From NCBI GenBank assembly GCA_963681505.1, contig OY811971.1, positions 6,815,060-6,879,059 on the forward strand: a DNA stretch of 64,000 nt, given 5' to 3'. A model generated the notes under the pieces. That model was not told the origin of the DNA and did no database searches. It was given only the letters and a program-made list of their open reading frames with translations. Source of the stretch: Eunapius fragilis (lineage: Eukaryota > Porifera > Demospongiae > Spongillida > Spongillidae). This document shows, one piece after another, positions 34,511 to 45,547 of this stretch. Positions within the stretch are counted from its first letter, which is position 1; each line of letters begins with the position of its first letter. The position numbers and the translations under genes are program-made.

Positions 34511-34519
34511 CCAAGGCCA

Positions 34520-36592
34520 AATTATTGGAAATGCTAATGTTAAAATGTCAATCAATTATTTCGATACGTACGTACATGCCACGATAACTCATCTCCGTCG
34601 GTTTCAACGATTCCTGTACCATCTGCTCAGCGGTTCAAACTTGGATCGACCTGTGGGAATACAATCCCCAGGAACTTATGAGATTCACGCCGTCCATATA
34701 TCGAAGGAGAAAAGGTATACGCAGCTAAAGCTTGGTGTGATTATTGCCACAAGCTGGATCCACTCTTTACATTGAACGGCATCACAAAGACCAAATGAAA
34801 AATCCATAGTTACAGCCACATAAATGCTTCTAGTTCGAATCGCTATATCTTCCGAACATAAACGCGCGATTGACTTCCTCGTGGAACAATTCATACCACA
34901 CCATTTTAAAAATGTATTTTGGGGTCTCACATGCACAAGCTCCATGCATGCGTGCCATATCGCGACGTCCGATACTCCAAGGTGTTTAACTCGCCATAAC
35001 TTTCGTCGGTAAATCGCTTCAAATTCTGACAAAGATACAGTTGACCAATATACATGTACTTTGATCCCGCTCGATTCGCGCCAATACTTTTGGCAAATTC
35101 CCCGCTCTAATGATATAATCACCGCTCCCAGTACTTTACCACACTTTAATTTCTCGTATTTCTATTTAACAAGGGGGGCAATTTCGGCAATGTTTCACGT
35201 GATGGAATTCTATTTTGTGGCTTAAATCATCTCTGCTTAAATCTAGCGCGTCGCAACATATTGAAAAATGAAAAACGATGTATTTGTCAATATAATGAAC
35301 AGTGCTCAACCCGAAGCAGAATAATGGTCTGGAAGCAGTGCCGACCTGTCTCGAATGACCGGAATCGACCCCTCGCACGGAACGCGTATATACCATGTAG
35401 GCGCGTATGTGCGTATGTACCGGTATGTATGTTCTATATAGCGGTAAAATTGCATCCTTAGTGTGTTCATACTATGGTACTGTACTCGAAGCTGCCAACA
35501 GTATACTTGTTGTGGTGTGTTCGTACGTGTGTACATGTGCGCATGTGTACTAAATTAGTTTCAGAGCTTCAGAAGGTTGTGCAATGATTTGATGAATTCA
35601 CCATTCCTTGGTATCCATACATCCATTGATTTGCCCCAATGTTGTTGCCATGCCTATCATTGCATGATACACCAGGTTTAAGTAATTATAATTATGCTGC
35701 TGGGTATCTAAGGAGAATTGATTCCACCAGAGCAGGATCAATATGAATTTCCTTCAAATGAAAACTACATCAACTTTACTTGGGTGCACAACCTGCCATT
35801 TGAAATGCTTCTATGTGTTGGTTGCAGCAATGTTGCTACAAACACAATAGTACCAGTTTTCCATACTTGCTTTGTCTATCAGTATTACCTTACAAGATGT
35901 TAGCCACTAACAACATTGAATAACATTATATTGCATCTCATTAACAGCTAATTGTATTCATTACATTCCAACAATATTTGATATCATTAAATTAACATGT
36001 AAACACAAAATACATGCAAATCATTTATGGTGCTGGTATTGTCAGGTATCTATTTTCGTATTTTCATAAGTGAGAAAGGGTTAAATCCTAATTTTTGTAC
36101 AAAATATATATGTTACATTAGATTATTGCTTTTATAAAATGTTTATTAAAGTCCATGTTTAACTCTTTATAAATAACTACATAATTAATTCATAAACCTT
36201 GCATATTAAAATCACAACATGTAATTGGTTAATTAATTTGAGGAAAGAGCACTAACTAGCAGACCATACAGGATTGGATCTGGCTAGGTCAATTATAAAA
36301 ATTCTCCTCCTGAATGCTAATTTTGCTCGTCATGTAAATGGTATCATTTATAGATGTCACTCAAACCTAATTCGTTTATCTCATCACACATAGGGATTGG
36401 AGCATAAAGTATGCATAAATCATGAATGCTGTTATAGGGCAGTGTTATACTAATGTAAAAATGTGTTTCACTGAAATAGAGCACATATGGGTGTGAAGTT
36501 ACAAGCAAAAAAGAAACCGATTCACTTTCTCCACTTTTTTCGCCAATTTTTGCAATAAACTCATTTTGCTGCAGTAATAAATGAATTGTTAA
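34520..36592. other. No gene recognised; one dispersed repeat copy
   Basis: Copy 2 of the 17404 repeat lies at 35150-35225 (taatttctcgtatttctatt, aaggggggcaat). The ORF 34685-35122 and others have no recognisable similarity. Confidence 0.4.
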
Positions 36593-36846
36593 CCTCCAGT
36601 TTGCGGCGAAATTACCGTGTACGGTAACGCTATTTATTGCCGTGCACGGTAACAATCAATTAGGACATAGAAAAACAGTGGAAGATTATAATTGCGCTAG
36701 TTTGTCACATTAAAAGGAGTTCAGCGAACAAATGGGATTAGCGCTAGATTAATTTTAGGAATAATTATGACTCCTGAAAGACCGTCATTTTAAATTACCG
36801 TGTACGGTAATCAATTACCGTGCACGGCAACGTAACAACGCGGAGG
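36593..36846. mobile_element. 254-bp element with TTAA target and TTACCGTG palindromes
   Basis: The ends CCTCC and GGAGG are flanked by TTAA (36589-36592 and 36847-36850). Inside each end are two copies of the palindrome ttaccgtgyacggyaa (about 36612-36627 and 36639-36654 left; about 36794-36810 and 36814-36830 right). The architecture is the same as in the 8646-9796 element, but the palindrome sequence is different. Confidence 0.75.
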
Positions 36847-36954
36847 TTAAAGAGCGTTCTTCTTAACTAATATTTATCCAACTATGATTGGAGACCATAA
36901 TAAAATATTAAGTTCAAAAATACAATGTTTATTTCTATTAATTTCAAAGCTGTA

Positions 36955-37018
36955 ATATGGTGGTCCTAGATCTAGGACCACTAACGGTCTAGATCTAGGA
37001 CCACTGCCTGGAGATTAA
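36955..37018. mobile_element. Right end of a third TTAA-type element
   Basis: Two palindromes (tcctagatctagga) in tandem, then GGAGA at 37010-37014 and TTAA at 37015-37018, as in the other two elements. The left end was not found. It abuts the boundary of the inverted duplication at 37022. Confidence 0.55.
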
Positions 37019-37021
37019 AGG

Positions 37022-39937
37022 TTAACTGATGTTTCGGTTATGTATTTTTGTGCATCAATATCACGAATAACTATTTTCTGCTTCACATTTGCTAACAACA
37101 TGCTGGATAATATGGTCTACCAAACAAAGTCTGAACGAAACTGAACTATTTTGATTTGCAAGAACTATAATAGAAAATCTTGAATTCATCTTGTATGTAT
37201 ACATGTTTCTTTGATCTGTAGGATGCTTGCTATTGAATGTCATTTATTTTCCAAAAATGTTAAAGTATACACAGATACACATTGATGAAAGGAACAAAAA
37301 AGAATAGTTCAGTTTAGTTCAGACATTGTTACTAGTTGTTTTAAATTAACGGTACAAGATGATATGGCGGGGCATAACAGCTTGTGCTTTATACACCACA
37401 ATCTCCGGATAGTTTAGGTCACCTCCAACCTGGCCATGCACAGAGTCATAGCCTGGGGGAGGACCCTTCAGGTCTTGGTCTGTTTCCTTCAGCATGTACT
37501 TCCTTCCTGGGCACACATCACAGAGTAGTAGAGCTTTGTACGCCCCTCCTCCACCGCCCTGGTACTCATGTGCATAGTCATTAGCTTTGGAGGAGTTAGG
37601 GGCCAAATAGAAACCTTCTCCAAACCTTTGGAAGGCTTCTTTACGAATATACTCTGGACGGAACCCTTCATTAGTGATCCCACATATGCCACAGTTGGAG
37701 ACTTGACACAGTTTTTTCGTGTTAAAGATGTCACATTTCAGAGCAGTTCCGTGGAAGTGCGGCTCAACTGTCTTATCACTCAGGTGCTTTTGGTAGGTCT
37801 CCCACTTCTGCTGAAGACCAGAATTTGTGATGGTTAGAACTGCTAACACAGTTGGACATATGTCTTTCTTCCAAAAACTTTGAAAGGACTTTAGCACACT
37901 CAATCTTTTTGATCAGCTGCTACTCGTATAGTTCCTGAAATTAAATTATATATTAATTCAATTAAATTGCATACAATTCGCCATCAACATACCACCACAC
38001 CGTGCAGCCACTGTGTAAGGATATTCATCACCTCTCCTTGGGTGCTCTCCATCACGTGGCTTCTCTGGTACAGCATGTACTTCATCGGTCCTTTCACCTC
38101 CTCCAACAGTATGCACACCTTCTCCTTCACGTGTGGTGTACCACACCGTAGGCCATGGAATGGTTTGAGGATACAGTTCATTCCATGACTTCACCTGTTC
38201 GATGCCAGTAGGTAGACCTTTGTACATGAAGTCATGGTCACTATTGGATGCCCTGATAACTGTGGTGACTTTGACTCCTGGCTGAACCTCCACTGTAATA
38301 GTATCTTCCTTTCCCCCATCATAAGTGGACATGTGTGATTCCACTTTGGCAATGTCAGTTGATGGGCATGACGCCATATCATTTCCCAGCTGCGTGCTGC
38401 TGATTGGGTGTCCATCAAATAGCCGCTTACTTTCATGAGCCAGCCAATCCACCAGATTCATTTTTTCCCCATTTACTGTGGCATACTGCAATATTGCCAT
38501 CCTCTCTGATTTGATCTCAGTAACGAGCTTTCCCTGTTCATCAAACTGGATCATTTCTCCACTTCCATGATCCAATCAACCGTACCAGACACCACCTGGT
38601 GCTGCTGAAATTGGTTTGTAATTCTTAGCCTCCTCCTCGTTTGGAGATATGTCCAAGTCGGTGTGGTACTCTGTTCCGATCGGACAGCAAGTGCTAGATC
38701 TCTGTCTGTTGGCTATTTGCTTGCCGCTATTGCACGTAGCCTCTGTCATCCATTTCTCACTCATTATTTCAATGCCTTTGTCTAGTAACCACTCAGCCGC
38801 AAGAACCATTTTGATGACTTCTTGGAATTGGGCAAAGTCTGGCTCGTCGTGTTCTGAAATTGGGGGTAGGACTCTTGTGATGTATTCGGAATAATTGGGG
38901 CGGCTCTTCGAGTCGATTGACAACTTCGGATCATTGATAAACACCAACTCATTATCATACTTCACCACAGGTACTTCGCGGCATGAAAGAAAGATAGAGC
39001 CGGATTCCCCGTTAACTGGCTCGTCAAATTCTTGTGATATAGCCAGGCCCTTCGTCTTGCTGGTCATTTTCCGGGAGAAGACACTCTTAGATTCGTCAGT
39101 TTGAAGTCCAACGTTTAGGCACTTCATTTTCAAGTCCACTTCGAAGAACAGGTCACCTATTGCCGTATCCTTCAACAAAGGAGGATCGTATTCTTTGAAC
39201 TGCCTTCCAAAGTAGGGATGAAAAGCAGGAAACCCAACGAACGTAAAGTTCGGCCGCATTCCTTCCGCGGCTAGCCTGCAGATAACTGCAACATCCTCCT
39301 CAGTGAGTGACGGAGTGTGCTCGGACCGGTCGAAGCGTAACTCTGGCGTTCCGTTTACTATAACAACTGAGCGTAACGTTCTGCCTTGAAGAGGAGGTTC
39401 GAATTGGAACGCGAAACCGTCATCGTAACCATGCAACACCGTCACCATTGCAATGATAACAGTACCGGGGTATATTATTGGAGGTATTTATAACGTGCGT
39501 GGGGAGGGGGGGGGGGGGGGGGGGGATTCCCCAGGTATTACCCCCCACCCCTATCATGTCATGGAATTTCTTGACCAAATATTGGAATGTCTACAAAATT
39601 TAAAATGCCGTTGTAAATGCTCAATTAATGGAAACAGTTGTATTACTTAAATCCGCTTCCAGCATGCATCGATTCCGACGTTATGTTCATGTTATGCCTT
39701 ATACATTCGCCATATATACCCGTGCAACACGTGATGACGCGCTAAACCCAAAAACTATGAGCTAACATTATGGATGTTATAATCAAAGGTCCCTATATTG
39801 TAGATAAAACCTATCGATCTATTATTAATTACCCCCACAAAACAGCAGCATCACCGTAATGACTGGCGGACATATACTATGGCATCGCCAGGTTTTTGGA
39901 TTGCAATCATCGGTTGTGCAAGCATGTGTGCAGCCAT
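37022..39937 (-). repeat. Inverted segmental duplication, copy 2
   Basis: Reverse-orientation counterpart of 19971-22836; same order of 5' flank, two exons, 58-bp-class intron, 3' UTR and 3' flank. It additionally has a poly-G run (39497-39525) in the 5' flank. Confidence 0.9.
37346..39448 (-). pseudogene. PARP-like ADP-ribosyltransferase, inactivated copy
   Basis: Exons correspond to 39448-37993 and 37934-37346 on the minus strand. Two lesions relative to the intact copy: (i) a Trp codon of VWYGW is TGA at 38576-38578; (ii) at the start of exon 2 a run of six A is five A, shifting the frame into an immediate TGA. Elsewhere the copy is collinear. It has 11 codons (33 bp) that the intact copy lacks around 38395-38430, and lacks one to three codons at two other sites. 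The catalytic-domain His, Tyr and Glu positions are all preserved, so decay is recent. A polyadenylation signal is retained. Confidence 0.9.
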
Positions 39938-40394
39938 AGATAATAGAATACAGGGGCGGATTCAGGGGGGACTTTGGGGTCTAAAACACCCCCCCCCCCC
40001 CCCCACCCCCCTCCCCCCCTTGGCCCCAAGTAATGAATAATAAATTACATGCGTTTTAAATCAGTTATCTTACCGCTCTACAGGACTGTTATAATTTTTA
40101 AAATGGTCTTCCGAGAAACATTTTTGTTTCGGCGATTTTCATGATTACTAACTATGCTCACATCACCATAGTCACCACAGCATTTTAAAAAAAAGCACAA
40201 TTTGATTTGCAATTGATTTGACACTGAGTCACATCCTGATACAGCAATTGCAAATCAAAAATTGATTGGACGCGTTTTTTTTTGCTGTGCACTATACATA
40301 AGCTATGAACTCGCCAAACAGAGACGTTCCAATCTCTGTAAGTTCTTTTGCATGGAGAGCAAACAGGTGTATCATTATTCACACGGTTAACATT
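39938..40394. other. Intergenic with poly-C run and small foldback
   Basis: C run at 39990-40017. Around 40170-40290 the words aatttgatttgcaattg and caattgcaaatcaaaaattg with terminal cacagca / tgctgtgc form an inverted pair, probably another small MITE of about 120 bp. Confidence 0.5.
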
Positions 40395-40709
40395 TAGTCG
40401 GGCGGGCCCTACCACCGCGTTTGGTCGGGTGGTAGGGCGTCAAGCCTATACCAAGATTTGTGCTGCTGCAATGGGCATTGCAGCTCCAATCGAATTGCAG
40501 CGTTCAAGTGGGTTCATTATCACCCAATTTGATATGAGATAGCCCTACATGTATGGCTTGTGGCCGCTTCTGCCATTTTGGTACGGTGGTGGTAAACCAC
40601 ATAAATGTGTATATTATGATTTCACAGCATATATATTACATAACTGTTCTGCATATAGGCTTGACGCCCTACCACCCGACCAAACGCGGTGGTAGGGCCC
40701 GCCCGACTA
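40395..40709. mobile_element. 315-bp MITE, perfect 56-bp terminal repeats, 9-bp target duplication
   Basis: The arms 40395-40450 and 40654-40709 are exact complements, beginning tagtcgggcgggccctacca. Both flanks are gttaacatt (40386-40394 and 40710-40718), a perfect 9-bp target duplication. The interior of about 200 bp has no ORF. The TAGTC terminus and 9-bp duplication are shared with the elements at 17333, 27498 and 41024. Confidence 0.95.
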
Positions 40710-40831
40710 GTTAACATTAGCTTCATCACTATTGAACCTATAGGCTATACTGTATAGGAGGAACGCTTAAATTCAGACACGATGGTATCGATTTTCCAAA
40801 AAGGGGGGTTGAGACCCGCGATACGAAATGC

Positions 40832-41013
<182 letters not shown>

Positions 41014-41223
41014 GCTTCAGGTCTAGTCTCGTTCCCAGACCACACTAGCAGCTGCGGATGGATTACATCACCGCTACGCTAGAAGTGGTCTGGGAAACTG
41101 GCTAACAAAATTGGTTCTATGTCCGGGCCATTTCTAACCGTACAATCAGAATGCAGGTGCTCCGTGACGTCACGATAATTAGGTAATAGTATTTGAATTA
41201 TTTATAGAGCAGTTGATAATACG

Positions 41224-41535
41224 ATGGCTGTGTCACACCTGGAGCTCGACAATGCGATAATTCAGGCGTCTCAACAGCTGGGCTATGCGACGATTCGTCC
41301 AGACCAGAACAGAGCTATTAAAAGCTTAATGGAAGGACGTGATTTTTTTATTAGCTTGCCGACGGGGAGTAGAAAGTCGCTATGCTTCTCTGTGCTACCC
41401 TATACGTTTGATTACCTCTACAAACGCGTTGGCAGTATCGTGGTGGTCGTTTCACCCTTGATTGCTAAGTATTGGGCTATTCCATTTAATGCACAGACGA
41501 TTCCATTTAATGCGCAGACGGAGGGAGATCTTTGA
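41224..41535 (+). CDS. RecQ-type helicase N-terminal fragment within the transposon
   Basis: A 103-residue ORF starting MAVSHLELDNAIIQASQQLG. It shows the RecQ order: TIRPDQNRAI (motif 0), FISLPTGSRKSLCFSVLP (motif I/Walker A) and VVVVSPLIA (motif Ia). Walker A has Arg in place of the usual second Gly (GSRKS rather than GSGKS), which should harm ATP binding. Motifs II to VI are absent: the frame ends just after SPLIA in a deletion junction. So it is a dead fragment of a helicase carried by the parental transposon or captured by it. Confidence 0.8.
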   Translation: MAVSHLELDNAIIQASQQLGYATIRPDQNRAIKSLMEGRDFFISLPTGSRKSLCFSVLPYTFDYLYKRVGSIVVVVSPLIAKYWAIPFNAQTIPFNAQTEGDL

Positions 41536-41775
41536 TTTCAGGTCCTTTCTAATGCTATCCAATTTATCGTGCAGTGCCAAGTACTTCTTGATCGAGTCGA
41601 AGCACCTTGGACACAAGTACCCTGATTCATACTCTCTCCCAGATTCCTTTGTTTTAGTTGTCTCGATCGCTAAACCCATTAAAACCGCTCTGCAGCGTTG
41701 CGATGTCGTACTAGCAAGCTGCCTCCTATTCCTGCTTTCTAAAACCGGAGCGTCGCACAACTTGCATCTATTCAT
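41452..41775 (-). CDS. Small Cys-rich (zinc-finger-like) protein fragment within the transposon
   Basis: Reading from the ATG at 41775: MNRCKLCDAPVLESRNRRQL, then SQRCRAVL, and GYLCPRCFDSIKKY, with the pairs CxxC...CxxC expected of a zinc-binding N-terminal domain (ZAD- or THAP-like in layout; assignment uncertain). It runs toward the RecQ fragment, and its last residues overlap the deletion junction. Probably the N-terminus of the element's second protein, truncated by the same deletion. Confidence 0.55.
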   Translation of the reverse strand: MNRCKLCDAPVLESRNRRQLASTTSQRCRAVLMGLAIETTKTKESGREYESGYLCPRCFDSIKKYLALHDKLDSIRKDLKSKISLRLRIKWNRLCIKWNSPILSNQG

Positions 41776-41967
41776 TTTACAAACGTATTGACCAATGACA
41801 CCGTTAATGAGTGTTGACGCGACACTTACACCCAATGACGTCACAACTGTTACGAACGTGCGTAGAACCAATTTTGTTAGCTAGTTTCCCAGACCACTTC
41901 TAGCGTAGCGGTGATGTAATCCATCCGCAGCTGCTAGTGTGGTCTGGGTACGAGACTACTTCAGGTC

Positions 41968-42032
41968 CGATACGAAAAGCAGAGGGGGGAAGGGGTGGGG
42001 GGTGCTGTCCGCTTCAGACCCGATATGAAAAG

Positions 42033-42065
<33 letters not shown>

Positions 42066-42099
42066 GCTGTCCACTTCACTTCAGGTCCGATACGAAAAG

Positions 42100-42134
<35 letters not shown>

Positions 42135-42761
42135 GGGGTGCTGTCCGGCGCTTCAGGCCCGATACAAAAAGCGGGGAGGGGGGCTGCTTAGCAGTGCAGT
42201 AAAGGGGGAGGTACCTTACATGGGCGTACGCAAGGGGGGGGGGGGGGGGGTCGATGGGTTCGAACGACCCGCCCCACCACCTCCTCAAAACGAGGTCACC
42301 ATCACACTTAAAGTTTTACTATTTGTTGATTATATACTCCACTCGTATTTTACTACATACATGTACATATCTTACTTTGTACCCATTTTTTATGTTTCAA
42401 TAAAATAACATACGCGTACGCGCGTATGCATTCTAGCATAGATGGGATTGGCAACTCAAATAATGAACACGGACTGAGTATAAAACCACAGAAACCACGC
42501 GACAACCGAAGTAGAATCATACAATTGTTTTGTGCAACTCATGAATCGTAACAAAGTTGTTTTTTAAATACACAAGGACAGGCTAACGCCAAGCAACACG
42601 GCAACTCTTCTTTGGTAACTTTCTTGTACTGCATACCCAATCCGGTCACTGTCCAATGAAAATCCCCTAACAGTAATCCACAGTTTTGACAATCCCTGGC
42701 GTACTCAGGGCCGGATTTAGATTGTCGTGGGCCAAGGGCAACTAGCCTTGGTTGGCCCCCA
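41968..42761. other. Poly-G-rich tandem sequence
   Basis: The phrase ttcaggtccgatacgaaaagc(g)g is repeated three to four times (41960, 42015, 42080, 42150), each followed by a long G run (42037-42063, 42106-42134) and gtgctgtcc. This is a tandem repeat of about 65-75 bp that includes the right target duplication of the RecQ element. No gene. Confidence 0.7.
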
Positions 42762-42961
42762 NNNNNNNNNNNNNNNNNNNNNNNNNNNNNNNNNNNNNNN
42801 NNNNNNNNNNNNNNNNNNNNNNNNNNNNNNNNNNNNNNNNNNNNNNNNNNNNNNNNNNNNNNNNNNNNNNNNNNNNNNNNNNNNNNNNNNNNNNNNNNNN
42901 NNNNNNNNNNNNNNNNNNNNNNNNNNNNNNNNNNNNNNNNNNNNNNNNNNNNNNNNNNNNN
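42762..42961. other. Assembly gap (200 N)
   Basis: Two hundred unknown bases, the usual size for a gap of unspecified length. It interrupts the minus-strand gene of 42962-45547. Confidence 1.
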
Positions 42962-44105
42962 GGTTCATTCTCATAACAAAAGTGTCATCCCCGAAATGAA
43001 CTCTCTTGGACAAATATGTGAGAAGTTGATGATTAAAAGATTCAATCCAGTATGTGTCCCTGCACTAAATATAAGAATTTGTTGTCACATCAAACAGCAG
43101 TTGCAATGAGAAAGAAAGCATCTTACCCTGCAGTAGTGAGCAGTAACATTGAGACCTGCAGTAAGAAAAATATGAACTATGTCTATTTAAACCTTGTGCT
43201 ACATACCTCTAGCCACAACATCAGCCATCACTTTTCTAGTACACACTATCTCCCTAGTCTGTGCCACATGATGTTCAGCACAAGAAACTGTGGATATTCC
43301 TACTATTCTACAAGTGCTATAATATCTAAGATTAAAAAAATTCATTCACATGCACTTTATACCTTCCTGTTATACAAGGGACAGTGGTATGGAAGGCATT
43401 AGAAGTAGAGTCATGGCAAGCATCTGTCATAACCCACTGTATACGTGATAGTAGTAAATATAGAAATAGTACTTGTACATGTACCTCTCCCTTGGTAGCG
43501 TAATGTGGAAGAGCTTTGACCATTTCAATAGCATCCTGCATGGACGCCTCAGCAATGCCATTTAGTACACTCATGTACCTCAGTGTATAATACACTATGG
43601 GAAAATAATAGTATCTTGTGAAGGAACAAAAATACAAAGAATTTACTGGTATGTGTATAGGCTTTCTTGGTTTCTCCAATGCCAGCAAAGGAACAAAACT
43701 CACAAATTGCTGAGGTAACATTCCAGCACAAGTGAATGCATGGATAAGCCTATTTAAAAAGTGTATTATAACATTCAATTCAATGCAATGTTCTCAGCAT
43801 GCTCTCACTTTTGGTTTACTAGATAATGGCCATTCAGTACTCTGGAACTAGCCCATGTGTGTGACGTATGGCAGTGCTGGCATTCAAACATCACTCGAGC
43901 AGCATGACCAAGCTATGCAATTACATGTACATATATCAGGAGTTACACACATACCTGATACTAAGTTTCACACATTCATAATACACATACACATGCATTG
44001 TGTACATACCAGAATACCGCTAGCACAAAACAAACACATACATAGACACCGCACATACAGACACACATACACACTTACACACACATACATACATACATAC
44101 ATACA

Positions 44106-44136
<31 letters not shown>

Positions 44137-45547
44137 GCATGCATGCATACATACATTACATAGATATGTACATACACACATACATAAACAAATATGTACA
44201 TACTAGCGTGTCCCCGTGAAAAATCACGGGCTAGCTAATTATTCATCTTGCTGTTATTCGTCTCACTATTCATTTGCCAGATGAACAGTTGGTCTACCTC
44301 CTAGCTCCTCTTTTTTTACCGGCTGTTTTACCCAATGTTGCATATATAATCTACCACCTGTTCTAACATACGGTTACTACGCAACCTCTATAACATGCCC
44401 GCACAATACAAATAGTTCATGGAATTATTATGTCAGATAGTAGCTACATGTTCTCGGCCTGTACGATGAGAATTGAGAGTGAACCATAACAGTGTTGCTT
44501 TTATTCTTTCTGCTTGTGATGACCTGTACAGGCATGCTGTAGGTTTTGTGGCAGGCATGCATGGTTGCTAAGTACGCGTTGCTATGCACCTTTGTGGGAG
44601 GTGGTTGTTCCTATTGGTTGCTAGGTAAGGTACGGATACCTAGTTACCAATAGGCGCTAGACGGGGTTTATAAATAGGTGATGATGCGGACGGACGTACG
44701 TACGTTGTAAATTATAGTATTAGATTACATACACATAAACACATACATACTCACATGTATAAACAGCACACACACACACCACACACAAGCATGCATAACA
44801 CACATACCATATGTACACATACAAATGCGTACACATGCACAGTACAGCACGTACATTACATACGTATACATAAACACTTACACACACATACGTATACATA
44901 AATACATATGAACAAACCACACACACACATACATAACATAAACACACACACATGCACACAAACATGCACATACCACATACACACATACATGTACGTAAAG
45001 ACATACACATACACACATGCACACACCTCATGCACATGCACACACCACATGCACACATACACCCATACATAACGTCCATGTGTACACACATTTAAAAAAC
45101 ACACATTTCATAACCTGACCTGAATGAATGATGCCACTTTCCAACATGGAGAGCTCTTGCAGGTGCAGTGCTTAACAAGACCCTCACATAGATTATAGAA
45201 GCACCTCTTCTCTACAATAAATAGCTTCTGATCTTCGGGATTACTGTCACCAGTAAATATCCCTAAAAACGAACTTTATAATACATACGTTTTCAGTGTA
45301 TATGTATACCTGATGTGTCTAGCAACGAACTTCCTGAAGCTGGTGGTGTACCCACGTCTACGGTTGGCGTTGGCGATGCAGTAAGCACGCGGTCAAGCAA
45401 GGCATTTAGGAAGCACAACGTTTCCCGTTGGAGCGGACCGTCAGGAAAAAGTAGCCTCTTTGCTGCATCGAGCCTGTCTTGAAAGGCATCTTTCTCTTGT
45501 TGAGAGGAAAACGTCACTTGAAGACTCAATCTATGACGCGTCGCCAT
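42962..45547 (-). CDS. Multicopy-family protein of unknown function (partial, probably decaying)
   Basis: Readable exons on the minus strand: 45547 to about 45317 (MATRHRLSLQVTFSSQQEKD... to LLDTS), about 45266-45118 (GIFTGDSNPEDQKLFIVEKR, then HCTCKSSPCWKVASFIQ), about 43760-43650 (RLIHAFTCAGMLPQQFVSF, then AGIGETKKAYTH one frame over), about 43585-43485, about 43447-43365 (WVMTDACHDSTSNAFHTTVP), and 43053 into the gap (DTYWIESFNHQLLTYLSKRV, then HFGDDTFVMRMN). Order and content match a gene family I recall from sponges, cnidarians and fishes, perhaps transposase-derived (the TDARHDS-like motif); not certain. A frame change inside the third group suggests a pseudogene, or an unrecognised mini-intron. 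The large intron 43.9-45.1 kb carries CA and ACAT microsatellites. Confidence 0.6.
44080..44175. repeat. (ACAT)n microsatellite
   Basis: About 50-60 bp of pure catacatac repeats (44090-44132) within a longer CA/CATA-rich stretch. A second CA-rich region is at 44720-45090. Confidence 0.95.

Larger units (their letters stand above)
41024..41958. mobile_element. 935-bp DNA transposon derivative with captured or residual RecQ gene
   Basis: Terminal inverted repeats of 96 bp (41024-41119 and 41863-41958) differ at two positions and begin tagtctcg(t/a)cccagacca. Both flanks are cttcaggtc (41015-41023, 41959-41967): a perfect 9-bp target duplication. Each terminal repeat itself folds (cccagaccac... 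against ...gtggtctggg). Inside are two converging ORFs annotated separately. A tandem 21-bp repeat (ttccatttaatgc(a/g)cagacg) at about 41480-41520, where the two ORFs meet, marks a probable internal deletion junction. No transposase present; superfamily not assignable from this copy. Confidence 0.93.

Noticed and set aside
34545..35122. ORFs of up to 145 residues on both strands
   Set aside because: No recognisable domain, overlapping frames, AT-rich repeat surroundings.
42717..43013. ORFs running through the N gap
   Set aside because: Mostly unknown residues; only the right-hand part (from 42962) was used, as an exon of the minus-strand gene.
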